Assembly (NCBI GenBank): GCA_002419585.1
Contig: DIGJ01000026.1
Coordinates: 88,775-152,774, forward strand
DNA length: 64,000 nt
Origin: Lachnoclostridium sp. UBA5725
GTDB taxonomy: Bacteria; Bacillota; Clostridia; Lachnospirales; Lachnospiraceae
Reading direction: 5' to 3'
This document shows, in pieces, positions 45,035 through 54,356 of the stretch (position 1 is its first letter; every line of letters starts with the position of its first letter). The notes under the pieces are model-generated. The model did not search any database, was not told the DNA's origin, and saw only the letters and a program-made list of their open reading frames with translations. Made by a program: the position numbers and the translations under genes.

Positions 45035-46672
45035 ATGAAAAAAAGAAGTTTAGCATTGCTTTTAGTATTAGTTATGTCAATGTCTATGGCTCTTTCTGCT
45101 TGTGGCGGAAGCAAAAAAGACAGCAGCAAAGAATCTGGAACAGATAAAACTGGTACAACTACAGAAGCTACCACACTTAGTGTAATATTAGGTCCAGAAC
45201 CTGATACCATCGATCCAAACCTTAATAGTGCTGCAGATGCTGGTATGATGATTGAGCATGCATTTGGAGGTCTTACAAAGCTTGAATCAGATGCAATTAC
45301 TTATGGCCCTGGAGATGCAGAAAGCTGGGAAATCAGCGAAGATGGTTTGACTTATACCTTCCATTTAAGAGATGGATTAAAATGGAGTGATGGTTCTCCA
45401 TTAACAGCGAATGATTATGTATATTCTTGGAATCGTCTTGTAAATCCAGATACTGCAGCAGATTATTCTTATCTTTGTGATATCATTGAAGGATATGATG
45501 AAGCAAAATTAAATGTTGTTGCAACGGATGATAAGACATTAACTGTAACATTAAAAGCTATGTGTCCATACTTCCTTGAGTTAGTAGCATTCACTACTTT
45601 CTATCCTGTAAAACAAGATGTTATTGAATCTGCTGGTGAATCTTGGACGCTTGATCCTGCTACATATGTAGGAAATGGTCCTTACAAATTAAAAGAATGG
45701 GCTCATGACTCTTATGTATTAATGGAAAAAAATGAAAATTACTGGGATGCAGCGAACGTTAAATCTCAGGAAATCAAATTTGTATTAATGAGTGATCCAA
45801 GTTCTCAATTAGCTGCTTATGAATCAGGTGAAGTATCCTTTATTGATGATATCCCAACATCTGAAATTGCTGCTCAAAAAGAACAGGCTGATTTCCATAT
45901 GGATAATCAGTTAAGTGTTGCTTATGTTCAGTATAATACTCAGAATGAATATTTAAGCAATCCATTACTTCGTAAAGCATTGACACTTGCTGTTGATCGT
46001 ACTTATATCTGTGAGCAAATCGGTCAGGCGGGACAACAGCCTACATCCGCATTTGTACCAACTGGATTATCTGATGCAGATCCTACACAGGACTTCCGTA
46101 CTGTTGGTGGTGAGTACTACAATGCAACGGATTACGAAGGAAATGTTGAACTTGCAAAACAGGCATTGGAAGAAGCTGGATATCCAAATGGAGAAGGTCT
46201 TCCAACCTTTAACTATTTAACAAATGAAGGCGGAACAAACGTTGATATCGCTGAAGCATTACAGGATATGTGGTCAAAGATCGGTGTTAATGTAAACATT
46301 GATGTTCAGGAATGGAACACAATGCTTGTAAGCCGTAAAGATGGTCAGTTTGATATTACCCGTGGTGGTTGGGGAGCTGACTACAATGATCCTATTACTT
46401 TCCTTGACATGTACATTACAGGCGGTGGAAACAATGATCCTCAGTGGTCAAATAAGGATTATGATGCATTAATTAAGAAAGCAAAAACAACATCTGATTC
46501 CGCAGAACGTATGCAGTATATGCATGATGCAGAAGATATTATTATGGGAGAATGGGTTCTTTGTCCACTCTTCAATACGGTAGACCTTTATAAAATAAGT
46601 GATAAATTACAGGGAGTTTATGTTTCTAAACTTGGACACAAACACTTCCAGTATGCAACAGTTACTGAATAA
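45035..46672 (+). CDS. oppA: Oligopeptide-binding lipoprotein OppA/DppA
   Basis: 545 residues. ATG 45035 follows AGGAGG; the longer frame overlaps no homologous sequence. A lipoprotein signal with lipobox LSAC (Cys 23) precedes a Ser/Lys-rich linker and the SBP_bac_5 fold, with marker sequence LTYTFHLRDGLKWSDGSPLT near 107-126. It is tethered outside the membrane and delivers peptides to OppBC. The operon is complete and closes with a terminator. Confidence 0.95.
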   Translation: MKKRSLALLLVLVMSMSMALSACGGSKKDSSKESGTDKTGTTTEATTLSVILGPEPDTIDPNLNSAADAGMMIEHAFGGLTKLESDAITYGPGDAESWEISEDGLTYTFHLRDGLKWSDGSPLTANDYVYSWNRLVNPDTAADYSYLCDIIEGYDEAKLNVVATDDKTLTVTLKAMCPYFLELVAFTTFYPVKQDVIESAGESWTLDPATYVGNGPYKLKEWAHDSYVLMEKNENYWDAANVKSQEIKFVLMSDPSSQLAAYESGEVSFIDDIPTSEIAAQKEQADFHMDNQLSVAYVQYNTQNEYLSNPLLRKALTLAVDRTYICEQIGQAGQQPTSAFVPTGLSDADPTQDFRTVGGEYYNATDYEGNVELAKQALEEAGYPNGEGLPTFNYLTNEGGTNVDIAEALQDMWSKIGVNVNIDVQEWNTMLVSRKDGQFDITRGGWGADYNDPITFLDMYITGGGNNDPQWSNKDYDALIKKAKTTSDSAERMQYMHDAEDIIMGEWVLCPLFNTVDLYKISDKLQGVYVSKLGHKHFQYATVTE

Positions 46673-46694
46673 TGCATTCTTAAAAATGACGGGA

Positions 46695-46727
46695 CAGACC
46701 AGAAGCTTAGCTTTTGGTCTGTTTTTT
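46695..46727 (+). terminator. Terminator after the opp operon
   Basis: CAGACCAGAAGCT at 46695-46707 pairs with AGCTTTTGGTCTG at 46709-46721 (one G-T wobble), followed by six T. Confidence 0.9.
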
Positions 46728-46817
46728 GTATTTGAAAACAGTAAACAGTAAAAGTACACGTAACATGCATAAATAAATACAATCAAATAAAAAACAATAT
46801 AAACACACACGAACACC

Positions 46818-46845
46818 TTGAAAAGATGTAAAAATCTGCTAAAAT
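46818..46845 (+). promoter_or_regulatory. Candidate promoter of the chemoreceptor gene
   Basis: TTGAAA at 46818-46823 and TAAAAT at 46840-46845 with 16-base spacing, 77 bases before the start codon. Confidence 0.5.
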
Positions 46846-46921
46846 ATATGAGGTATCAAAAACATATGATAATACAATCGATGTAAGAAATTTATAATCG
46901 ATTGAAAACTAGGAGGGTAAT

Positions 46922-48928
46922 ATGCATAAAATAAGGAGAATAAAAATTGCAAAGGAAAAAGATAAGTTTGTAGGATTGGAGAAAAAAATTGCGGTTAAAA
47001 TAGCAATTACAGTAGCGGTTTGTTGTATATTGTTAGGGGCAATAACAGCATATCTTTCATATACATCGTGCATTAGTGCAATGGAAGGAACCATGCGTGA
47101 AACATCTGGAGTAGCAGCACAATTAGTTTCAACATCAATGAAAGAATATGTCGCAATCGCATATGAAACAGGAAGTATTGCAAGACTTTCAGATCCTGCA
47201 AAAACAATTTCTGAAAAACGAAAGATCCTTCAACAAAGAATCGACGATCATGATTTTGAAGATGGAGTTATTATAGATCAAGCTGGAATGGATATCATTT
47301 ACGGAAAAGATTACTCGAAAGAAGAGTATTTTGCCGAGTGTATGAGTGGTAATACCTATGTGGGAACCCCATATTTTGATGAAGTAAAGCAAAGGATGAC
47401 GATGGTAGTTGCTGCTCCATTATGGGAGGGTGGAATACCAAACACTTCTGCAGTTGGAGTGATTGTTTACTTTCCAAATGGAGAATTCTTAAATGATATA
47501 ATGAGAGATATAAAAATCGGGAAAAATGGTACAGCCTTTATGGTGGATGGTACGGGCACGACCATTGCAGATATTGATTCTTCTCTTGTTGGGGTAGAAA
47601 ATGGGATTGAACTAGGAAAGACAAATCACAAATTAAAGAAATTTGGCTCTGTTGTTGAAAAGATGGCAAAAGGGAAAGAGGGAATTGACACCTATACCTA
47701 TAATGGTGCAACAAAAATAATGTCTTATTCACCAGTTCCTGATAGCAAAGGATGGGACATTGCTGTTGTTGCTCGGCGTAATGATTTTCTAGGACGCTTT
47801 TACTTGTCACTTTTTATTCTAGTTATACTGGTGATTGTTTTTACAATCGTAGGAATTTATAATGGAGTGAAAACTGGAAAACGTATTGCTAGTCCAATCA
47901 AAGAATGTGTGGAGCGATTGAAAAAGCTATCGGAAGGTGATTTACAGTCAGAAACACCAACGGTAACTTCAAATGATGAAACCTTGATTTTAACAGACTG
48001 TTTAAGAGAAACGATTAGTTATCTAAATCGAATGATCGCAGATATTGGTTTCCGACTAAATGAGCTATCAAATGGCAAACTTACAATGGATATGAATAAA
48101 AATTACCAAGGTGATTTTTCGGAAATCAGTGATTCACTGAAAAAGATTGCAGCTTCATTAAATCGTACCATGAAGGAAATTGATCGAAATGCAAAGAGCG
48201 TAGCATTAGGTGCCGATGAATTAGCGAAAGCATCACAGTCCTTGGCAGAAGGAGCGACCGATCAAGCAAGTTCCGTACAGGAATTGACGGCAACGATTAC
48301 TGATATGTCAGAAAAAATACGCAGTAATGCGGATAGTGCCGAGGAGGCAAGAAATATTGTTACTACCTTGAATGAGGATGTAAAAAATAGCAGTACATAT
48401 ATGGGGCAAATGTCGGAAGCGATGGACCGAATTAAGGATGCTTCCAATGAGATTGCACATATCATGAAAACAATTGAAGATATTGCTTCACAGACAAATC
48501 TATTATCATTAAATGCAGCAATTGAGGCTGCAAGAGCCGGAGAGGCTGGAAGAGGATTTGCAGTTGTTGCAGATGAAGTTCGTAATCTTGCAGAGCAGAG
48601 TGCACAAGCAGCACAAAATACGGCTCTTTTGATTCAGAATTCAATCAATGCAGTTGAGGAAGGAAGTAGCCTTGCGAAGATAACAGAAGGATCGCTTGGT
48701 GTCGTTGTAGACCATGCTAGAAAAATTGATAAGGCTGTTATCGAGATAGCAGCGGCATCCGCTGAACAAGCAGAAGCAGCGGAACAGATTTCGGGTGGAG
48801 TAAATCAGATTTCACTCGTAATTGAAACAAATTCTGCTACTGCTGAGGAAAGTGCTGCATCCAGTGAAGAACTATCTGCGCAATCGGAAATGTTAAAAGA
48901 ATTATTGGAACAATTCACCTTTGAGTAA
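46922..48928 (+). CDS. Methyl-accepting chemotaxis protein
   Basis: 668 residues. One transmembrane helix (about 24-48), a periplasm-facing dCache-like sensor domain (about 50-290), a second helix (about 293-317), HAMP (about 318-372), and a long cytoplasmic signalling domain with the hairpin tip IEDIASQTNLLSLNAAIEAA followed by RAGEAGRGFAVVADEVRNLA (about 517-560). It reports external ligands to CheA/CheW. It has a strong AGGAGGGT site and its own terminator, so it is a single-gene unit. Confidence 0.96.
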   Translation: MHKIRRIKIAKEKDKFVGLEKKIAVKIAITVAVCCILLGAITAYLSYTSCISAMEGTMRETSGVAAQLVSTSMKEYVAIAYETGSIARLSDPAKTISEKRKILQQRIDDHDFEDGVIIDQAGMDIIYGKDYSKEEYFAECMSGNTYVGTPYFDEVKQRMTMVVAAPLWEGGIPNTSAVGVIVYFPNGEFLNDIMRDIKIGKNGTAFMVDGTGTTIADIDSSLVGVENGIELGKTNHKLKKFGSVVEKMAKGKEGIDTYTYNGATKIMSYSPVPDSKGWDIAVVARRNDFLGRFYLSLFILVILVIVFTIVGIYNGVKTGKRIASPIKECVERLKKLSEGDLQSETPTVTSNDETLILTDCLRETISYLNRMIADIGFRLNELSNGKLTMDMNKNYQGDFSEISDSLKKIAASLNRTMKEIDRNAKSVALGADELAKASQSLAEGATDQASSVQELTATITDMSEKIRSNADSAEEARNIVTTLNEDVKNSSTYMGQMSEAMDRIKDASNEIAHIMKTIEDIASQTNLLSLNAAIEAARAGEAGRGFAVVADEVRNLAEQSAQAAQNTALLIQNSINAVEEGSSLAKITEGSLGVVVDHARKIDKAVIEIAAASAEQAEAAEQISGGVNQISLVIETNSATAEESAASSEELSAQSEMLKELLEQFTFE

Positions 48929-48942
48929 TTGATTCCTTTATC

Positions 48943-48983
48943 AAATGGCAAAATGCTGTAAATATGCATCTTTGCCATTTTTT
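48943..48983 (+). terminator. Terminator after the chemoreceptor gene
   Basis: AAATGGCAAA at 48943-48952 pairs perfectly with TTTGCCATTT at 48971-48980, 18-base loop, then TTT. Confidence 0.8.
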
Positions 48984-49075
48984 AATACATAAAAAGAGAA
49001 GTGTGTAATATTGTACACGTTGTTGGATAAAAGAACGAGAATAGATAATATTTCGTAAAGAATACACAATAAATA

Positions 49076-49103
49076 TTGCAATATCAAGGAAAAATGTTAA
49101 AAT
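49076..49103 (+). promoter_or_regulatory. Candidate promoter of the hydroxyacid dehydrogenase gene
   Basis: TTGCAA at 49076-49081 and TAAAAT at 49098-49103 with 16-base spacing and a TGT extension before the -10. Confidence 0.5.
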
Positions 49104-49187
49104 AGATATAAGCAGAAAAACAATTATCTGGTGGTAAATTTATTTCAGATATATTAAATAAAGTTCAACGAGTGAAAGGTAATGGTT

Positions 49188-50225
49188 ATGAAAATACTAG
49201 TTTATGATACAAAACCCTATGATAAGGAATGGTTTCAAGAAAAGAATAATGGTAGGTATGAAATAGAGTATCTGGAAACAAAGCTTAATTCAAAAACGGC
49301 AAGGTTAGCCGAAGGTTTTGATGGTGTTGTAGCATTTGTAAATGATACCATTGATAAAAAAGTAATTGATACCTTATATCATTTTGGGGTCAAAATTATT
49401 GCAATGCGATGTGCAGGATTTAATAATGTTGATATGAAAGCAGCGTATGGTAAAATTCATGTTGTGAGAGTACCTGCATATTCTCCATACTCCGTAGCGG
49501 AGCACGCAATGGCTTTATTGCTTTGCATTAATCGAAAAATTCATAAATCCTATAATAGAACAAGGGAGAATAATTTCACCTTAGGAGGATTGACGGGATT
49601 TGATTTACACAAAAAGACAGTAGGTGTTGTTGGTACTGGTAAAATAGGTAAAGTATTTATCAATATTTGCAAAGGGTTTGGAATGAATGTCTTAGCATAT
49701 GACATGTATCCAGATGAAAATCTTTTGGTAGAATATGTCAGTAAAGAAGAACTCTTTCGGCGTAGCGATATTATTTCGCTTCATTGCCCATTAACGGAGC
49801 AGTCCTTCCATATGATTGATAAGAATGCATTGGATTTAATGAAAGACGGTGTCGTTTTGATCAATACTTCAAGAGGACAGCTTATCAAGAAAGAAGACCT
49901 ACTGCAAGGGCTAAAGAGTAAGAAAATAGGTGCAGCAGGACTCGATGTATATGAAGAAGAAGCGGAATATTTCTTCGAAGATTATTCAAATGAAATCATA
50001 GAGGATGATATTCTTTCGCTACTAGTTTCTATGCCAAATGTAATCTTGACTTCCCATCAGGCATTTTTAACGAAAGAAGCCCTAGAGAGCATTGCAGATA
50101 CAACCTTTAAGAACTTGGACCATTTTCAAGATGGCAAAGGTCTTGAAAATGAAATTTGTTATTATTCAGCATCAGAAAAAAAGCATACTCCTTGCACAAA
50201 AAAAGTGGAAGGAAGATGTTTTTAA
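49188..50225 (+). CDS. D-2-hydroxyacid dehydrogenase (D-lactate dehydrogenase type)
   Basis: 345 residues. ATG 49188 is preferred because GAAAGGT lies 7 bases upstream. The D-isomer-specific fold is clear: catalytic-domain segment MRCAGFNNVDMKAA, NAD-binding VGVVGTGKIGKVFINICKGF (GxGxxG near 148), arginine in NTSRGQLIKKED (near 230), glutamate in GLDVYEEEAEYFFED, and His in TSHQAFLTKEA (near 293). It probably reduces pyruvate to D-lactate, or a related keto acid, with NADH. The last 20 residues form an unusual basic tail with two cysteines (KHTPCTKKVEGRCF). The dfx gene follows 18 bases later. Confidence 0.93.
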   Translation: MKILVYDTKPYDKEWFQEKNNGRYEIEYLETKLNSKTARLAEGFDGVVAFVNDTIDKKVIDTLYHFGVKIIAMRCAGFNNVDMKAAYGKIHVVRVPAYSPYSVAEHAMALLLCINRKIHKSYNRTRENNFTLGGLTGFDLHKKTVGVVGTGKIGKVFINICKGFGMNVLAYDMYPDENLLVEYVSKEELFRRSDIISLHCPLTEQSFHMIDKNALDLMKDGVVLINTSRGQLIKKEDLLQGLKSKKIGAAGLDVYEEEAEYFFEDYSNEIIEDDILSLLVSMPNVILTSHQAFLTKEALESIADTTFKNLDHFQDGKGLENEICYYSASEKKHTPCTKKVEGRCF

Positions 50226-50243
50226 TAAAAAGGAGGAAACGGT

Positions 50244-50624
50244 ATGAAGCAAAGATTTTTAAAATGTGAGTTATGCGGAAATATGATTGCATTCGTGGAG
50301 GATAAGGGCACTTCCATCGTGTGCTGTGGACAGAAAATGACAGAATTAGTGCCTGGAGCAGTGGAAGCAGCAGTAGAAAAACATGTGCCGGTCATTGCAG
50401 TGGATGGAGGCAAAGTAACAGTAACCATTAGTACAGTCGAGCATCCTATGACGCAAGAGCATTATATTCAATGGGTATCGCTTGAAACCAAGCAAGGAAA
50501 TCAAAGAAAATTACTGACACCTTCAGATAAGCCAGTAGCTGAATTTTGTTTATGTGACGGCGATGAAGTGGTTGCGGCTTATGCATATTGTAATCTACAT
50601 GGTCTGTGGAAAAGCGAAGTGTAA
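50244..50624 (+). CDS. dfx: Desulfoferrodoxin (superoxide reductase)
   Basis: 126 residues. The N-terminal desulforedoxin domain has CELCG and VCCGQKM cysteines for the rubredoxin-like iron. The C-terminal SOR domain has its iron ligands: His in EKHVPV (near 48), His in EHPMTQEHYI (two) and Cys/His in YCNLHGLW (near 115-120). It reduces superoxide to peroxide without making O2, a common oxygen-defence enzyme in anaerobes. It is co-transcribed with the hydroxyacid dehydrogenase. Confidence 0.97.
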   Translation: MKQRFLKCELCGNMIAFVEDKGTSIVCCGQKMTELVPGAVEAAVEKHVPVIAVDGGKVTVTISTVEHPMTQEHYIQWVSLETKQGNQRKLLTPSDKPVAEFCLCDGDEVVAAYAYCNLHGLWKSEV

Positions 50625-50643
50625 GATAACAAAATAAATAAAT

Positions 50644-50692
50644 AATGGGAATGTTTGTAAATGGATATAGTATTGCAGCATTCTCATTTTTT
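50644..50692 (+). terminator. Terminator after dfx
   Basis: AATGGGAATG at 50644-50653 pairs with CATTCTCATT at 50679-50688 (one G-T wobble), followed by a T-rich tail. The loop is long (25 bases), so strength is uncertain. Confidence 0.65.
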
Positions 50693-50757
50693 ATATAAGC
50701 GTTTATTTTGTTAAAAAAATGCTACTATTAAATACTAAAGATAAAAGGAGGTAATCT

Positions 50758-52992
50758 ATGCAACAAAAGAGAAGTAGTTGTAATAAAGTAATTAGTAAAC
50801 TATTAATTATCACTTTGCTGGTTGGATTAATGTTACCAGCAACTTTTGTAGTTTCATCGAAAGATGCAACAGCAGCAACAGCAGCGAATGGGGTACTAGT
50901 AAAATCAGGCTTTTCCTTTATTATTGATATGCAGTTTATAGGCAATGATCTTTACTTTATTGATTTTTATGCAAATGCAGTAAAGAAGATGGATACGAAC
51001 AAAACAGTTAGTACCGTAGCAGCAGTAAATAGAGCTGTAAGTATGTGTGTTACGGGAGGAGCTATTTATCTTACTACGGATTTGGATGGTTTAAAGAAAA
51101 TGAATTTGGACGGTTCAGGTCTTTCTACCTTTGCTGGAGTATCAAGCGGACAATATCGTGGAATTGGATATGATAGCCAAGGAAACATTATTACTTCCGA
51201 TATGTCAGGAATCGTCTATAAAATAACAGCGGATGGAAGCAGTAAAACACAAATAGCTTCTGGATTTACTGATCCGATTGGTCTTGCCATTGCGCCAAAT
51301 GATGATATTTATATCGCCATGCGTGGTGGATCGATAAAGAAAATGCATTCTGATGGAACTGGTATTAGTACGGTGTATAATAATGCTGTTAAGAGGGTAG
51401 TGATTTATAATAACTATTTATATGCGGAAACGAATAATTCCATTGTTAGAATGAACCTGGACGGTAGTAATATAGTATCTTTGACAGGAGGGATTAATTC
51501 TTCTGATGCATGGGCTATTGCGACGGATAATCAAGGAGAGGTATATTATGCATTAAAAACGGCAATTTACAAAATTATGGGAACTGCAACGACAACAGAT
51601 GCTACTCACGTGGTATTGAATTGGAATACGGACTTAAGTGGTTTGGTGGCAAGTCCTGCGGCATTTACACTTCATGGCATTGCCTCGAATCCGACAGTTA
51701 CGAATGCGGTTGTATCAGGAAGTGCCATAACACTTACCCTGAACGCTTCTATTGCCTATGAAGATCAGCCTATAACGTTGGATTATACCAAAACAGGAAT
51801 GGATAATCTAACGACAAGTATTGGAGAGATTGGCAATTTTACCAATTTGGTAGTTAGTAATAGTTTAAGTGCGCCAACGCCAAGCCCAACGCCAACTCCA
51901 ACGCCAACCCCAACCCTGATTACTCCAATATCACAATATTATCCACCCGCAAATTCTTCTAGGATAACAGTTGATGTGAAAGAAGGAAATACACAGGATA
52001 CAGCTTCTAAAATAATTGTTGAAAGAACAGAAGATGGGAAAGGAAATGCGACAGATAAAATTAGATTTTCTAAGGACAATGCGGTAGAAGCGATTAATAA
52101 TCTGAAGAAGTCCAATAACGATGTTGCAAGAATCGTAATTCCAGCTACGAAAGAAAATATTGTTAAAACAGCAATTAATATTCCGGTAGATTCCATAGAT
52201 GTATTAGCAGATGGCGGTATTAATCTGAAGATTGAAACAGAGAATGCAAAAATAGATTTGTCAAAAGAATCATTAAAAAAAGTAAATCAAAATGGCTCGA
52301 GTGATTTGTTTTTTAATTTCATTCCTATCAAACAAGAAGAACAAAAAGCAGAACAAATTAACAATGCTAAGATAGGGGTGGTTCAATATCTAGGGAAAGG
52401 AACGGACAGTAAAGTATCTGCGGTTGGAGTACCGATGACAATTGAAACCAATATGAGTTCCTTGGATGCAGATCTTACACTTCCGTTAACAGGAATTGAT
52501 GTTCCAACGGATGCAGCTGGTCAGAAAGCATTGGCGAAACAATTAGGTGTATATATCATACATAGTGATGGACAAAAAGAATTCGTAAGAGGAGAAATTG
52601 TTGACTATCAGGATGGGGTATACGGAATTAAGTTCCATGTGAAGAAGTTCAGTATCTTTACTGTTATAAAAACACAAACAGTAAAATCCAAAAAGTGTAA
52701 CTTGATTAAGGTCATTTCACCTTTAGATGTAACCATGACTGGTACAGATATTACAAAAACTGTAAACAATAAAACAAAAAGTATTAAGGTGAATGTATCA
52801 GTAAGTAAAGAAGCTAAATGGAAATTATATAGTGACAAGGCTTGCAAGAAGGTTCTTAAAAATAATGTAATGAAATTAAAAGAAGGTTCGAATAACGCTT
52901 ATATTAAAGTTGTTGCAGAAAATGGAGAGTCAAGTAAGATATATAAAATTACGATTGTTCGCAAAGCGTTGTTTATAAAATCGAAGAAATAA
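50758..52992 (+). CDS. Secreted beta-propeller-like protein with C-terminal beta domain
   Basis: 744 residues. A signal peptide (about 1-40) precedes repeats of about 40 residues from 45 to 275 with patterns like VYKITADGSSKTQIASGF and IVRMNLDGSNIVSLTGG, typical of NHL/virginiamycin-B-lyase-like beta propellers. A Big-like segment follows, then a short proline-threonine linker (TPSPTPTPTPTPT near 373-386), a beta-rich region of unknown family (about 395-640), and a C-terminal cadherin-like beta-sandwich domain (about 645-740). It probably sits on the cell surface or is released, and binds or recognises an external ligand. No enzymatic residues are evident. AAGGAGG precedes the start. Confidence 0.82.
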   Translation: MQQKRSSCNKVISKLLIITLLVGLMLPATFVVSSKDATAATAANGVLVKSGFSFIIDMQFIGNDLYFIDFYANAVKKMDTNKTVSTVAAVNRAVSMCVTGGAIYLTTDLDGLKKMNLDGSGLSTFAGVSSGQYRGIGYDSQGNIITSDMSGIVYKITADGSSKTQIASGFTDPIGLAIAPNDDIYIAMRGGSIKKMHSDGTGISTVYNNAVKRVVIYNNYLYAETNNSIVRMNLDGSNIVSLTGGINSSDAWAIATDNQGEVYYALKTAIYKIMGTATTTDATHVVLNWNTDLSGLVASPAAFTLHGIASNPTVTNAVVSGSAITLTLNASIAYEDQPITLDYTKTGMDNLTTSIGEIGNFTNLVVSNSLSAPTPSPTPTPTPTPTLITPISQYYPPANSSRITVDVKEGNTQDTASKIIVERTEDGKGNATDKIRFSKDNAVEAINNLKKSNNDVARIVIPATKENIVKTAINIPVDSIDVLADGGINLKIETENAKIDLSKESLKKVNQNGSSDLFFNFIPIKQEEQKAEQINNAKIGVVQYLGKGTDSKVSAVGVPMTIETNMSSLDADLTLPLTGIDVPTDAAGQKALAKQLGVYIIHSDGQKEFVRGEIVDYQDGVYGIKFHVKKFSIFTVIKTQTVKSKKCNLIKVISPLDVTMTGTDITKTVNNKTKSIKVNVSVSKEAKWKLYSDKACKKVLKNNVMKLKEGSNNAYIKVVAENGESSKIYKITIVRKALFIKSKK

Positions 52993-53091
52993 GAAAAATA
53001 ATGAAATTTGAAATTATATTGATTTAAAATAGCCTATATTATACCATGAAATTAGGCAGTAATTAATCAATATGAATTATATTAAGATAGA

Positions 53092-53133
53092 AATAAGCAT
53101 CCAATTTCTCCGCAGGATTGGGGGCTTATTTTT
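53092..53133 (+). terminator. Terminator after the secreted protein
   Basis: AATAAGCATCCAAT near 53092-53105 pairs with ATTGGGGGCTTATT at 53117-53130 (one A-G mismatch, one wobble), followed by TTTG. Nothing else is recognised between here and 53356. Confidence 0.75.
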
Positions 53134-53356
53134 GTGTTCGATTTTTTCGGAAATTGTAATTTCAAAATTCCAGTCTAAAAAAGCTGCACCAAAGCAATAT
53201 GGTAGAGAAAAAACTAGGAAGGGCTATCACGTAGTATGCGTGATTTGGATCAATATAAGACAAATTACGGATTGATTTATTAAAAGTATAATGATAAGAT
53301 GGTAATAATCTGTATATATAAGTATGTATGCTTACCTATTAAAAGGAGAAAAACCA

Positions 53357-53731
53357 ATGTTAAAAATATTAATTGTTGACCACTCATTATTTTCTCAGAA
53401 AGTAACCTCTAATTTGCTGAAGAAATTTTTAGAACCGATAGATATTTATTATGCCACTGATGGTGAAGAAGGCTTTGAAAAATACAAAGAAATAAACCCA
53501 GATTATGTATTTTTAGACCTGTTAATGCCGAAAATAAGTGGTTTGAATTTAATACCTATGATAAAAGAATATGATACGAATGCAAAAATCTTTGTTGTTT
53601 CGGCAGATGTGCAAAAGACTGTAAGAGAAGAAGTAGAATCATATCATATCCTGTCGTTTGTCAACAAACCATTTACTGAAGAAAAAGCACAGGCTGTCTG
53701 TTCCGTGATAAAGGAGAACTTCGATGATTGA
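53357..53731 (+). CDS. CheY-like response regulator
   Basis: 124 residues, a stand-alone receiver domain. ATG 53357 follows AAAGGAG. It has the phosphoacceptor Asp in YVFLDLLMPK (near 54), the Thr/Ser position in VVSADV and the Lys in FVNKPF (near 104). The N-terminal acidic pair reads IVDHS, so one of the two metal-binding acids is a histidine, a variant seen in some receivers. It lacks an output domain. The following gene overlaps by 8 bases and encodes a CheC-like phosphatase. Confidence 0.92.
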   Translation: MLKILIVDHSLFSQKVTSNLLKKFLEPIDIYYATDGEEGFEKYKEINPDYVFLDLLMPKISGLNLIPMIKEYDTNAKIFVVSADVQKTVREEVESYHILSFVNKPFTEEKAQAVCSVIKENFDD

Positions 53732-54356
53732 TTCGAATATGACTTATGATATCTTAAAAGAACTATTTAATATCAGCGTAGGAAAAGCTGCAGAGATGTT
53801 GTCTGATATTGTAGATCAAAAAATCGTTTTAAATGTCCCAAATGTTGAGATTATAAACGTTTCAAAGGATTCAATAAAAATGAAGGATTACCTTCCGGAA
53901 AATATATCTGGAGCATTGATGGTGTCTTCGATTTCTTTTAAAGAAAGTTTTACTGGAACGGCAAATTTAATTTTCCCAGCAGACAAGATGAAAACTTTTA
54001 TACGCCTTTGTATGCATGAAGAGGAAGATAATTATGAGGATATGGATTTTAATGATATAGATTTTGATATTATCAAGGAAATTGGTAACATTATTTTAAA
54101 CTGCATTATGGGAGAAACGGGCAACAGTTTGAGTATTAATTTTAATTACTCTCTTCCTGAAGTGAAGGTATTCAATCAAACCGATTTTTGTGGTAATCTC
54201 CAAAAAAATGAATTTGTGAATATATTGATACTGTATATTACCTTTATAATAGGAAATACAGAAATAGAGGGTGCCATTATTGTTGATTTGACACTTAATT
54301 CATTAAAAGAACTACTAGAAAAAGTTGGACAAATTGAGGATACATTTTATGACTAA
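53724..54356 (+). CDS. CheC-like CheY-P phosphatase
   Basis: 210 residues. Two copies of the CheC/CheX/FliY active-site pattern (D/S)xxxExxN are visible: DILKELFN near 9-16 and DIIKEIGN near 114-121. The beta-rich middle fits the CheC fold. CheC proteins hydrolyse the phospho-aspartate of CheY; here the natural substrate is the receiver encoded just upstream. The start overlaps that gene by 8 bases, and its own stop overlaps the next start, so all three should be translated together. Confidence 0.88.
   Translation: MIDSNMTYDILKELFNISVGKAAEMLSDIVDQKIVLNVPNVEIINVSKDSIKMKDYLPENISGALMVSSISFKESFTGTANLIFPADKMKTFIRLCMHEEEDNYEDMDFNDIDFDIIKEIGNIILNCIMGETGNSLSINFNYSLPEVKVFNQTDFCGNLQKNEFVNILILYITFIIGNTEIEGAIIVDLTLNSLKELLEKVGQIEDTFYD

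Noticed and set aside
53072..53275. 67-residue frame after the secreted protein gene
   Set aside because: It overlaps the terminator at 53092-53133, has no binding site and no domain-like sequence.
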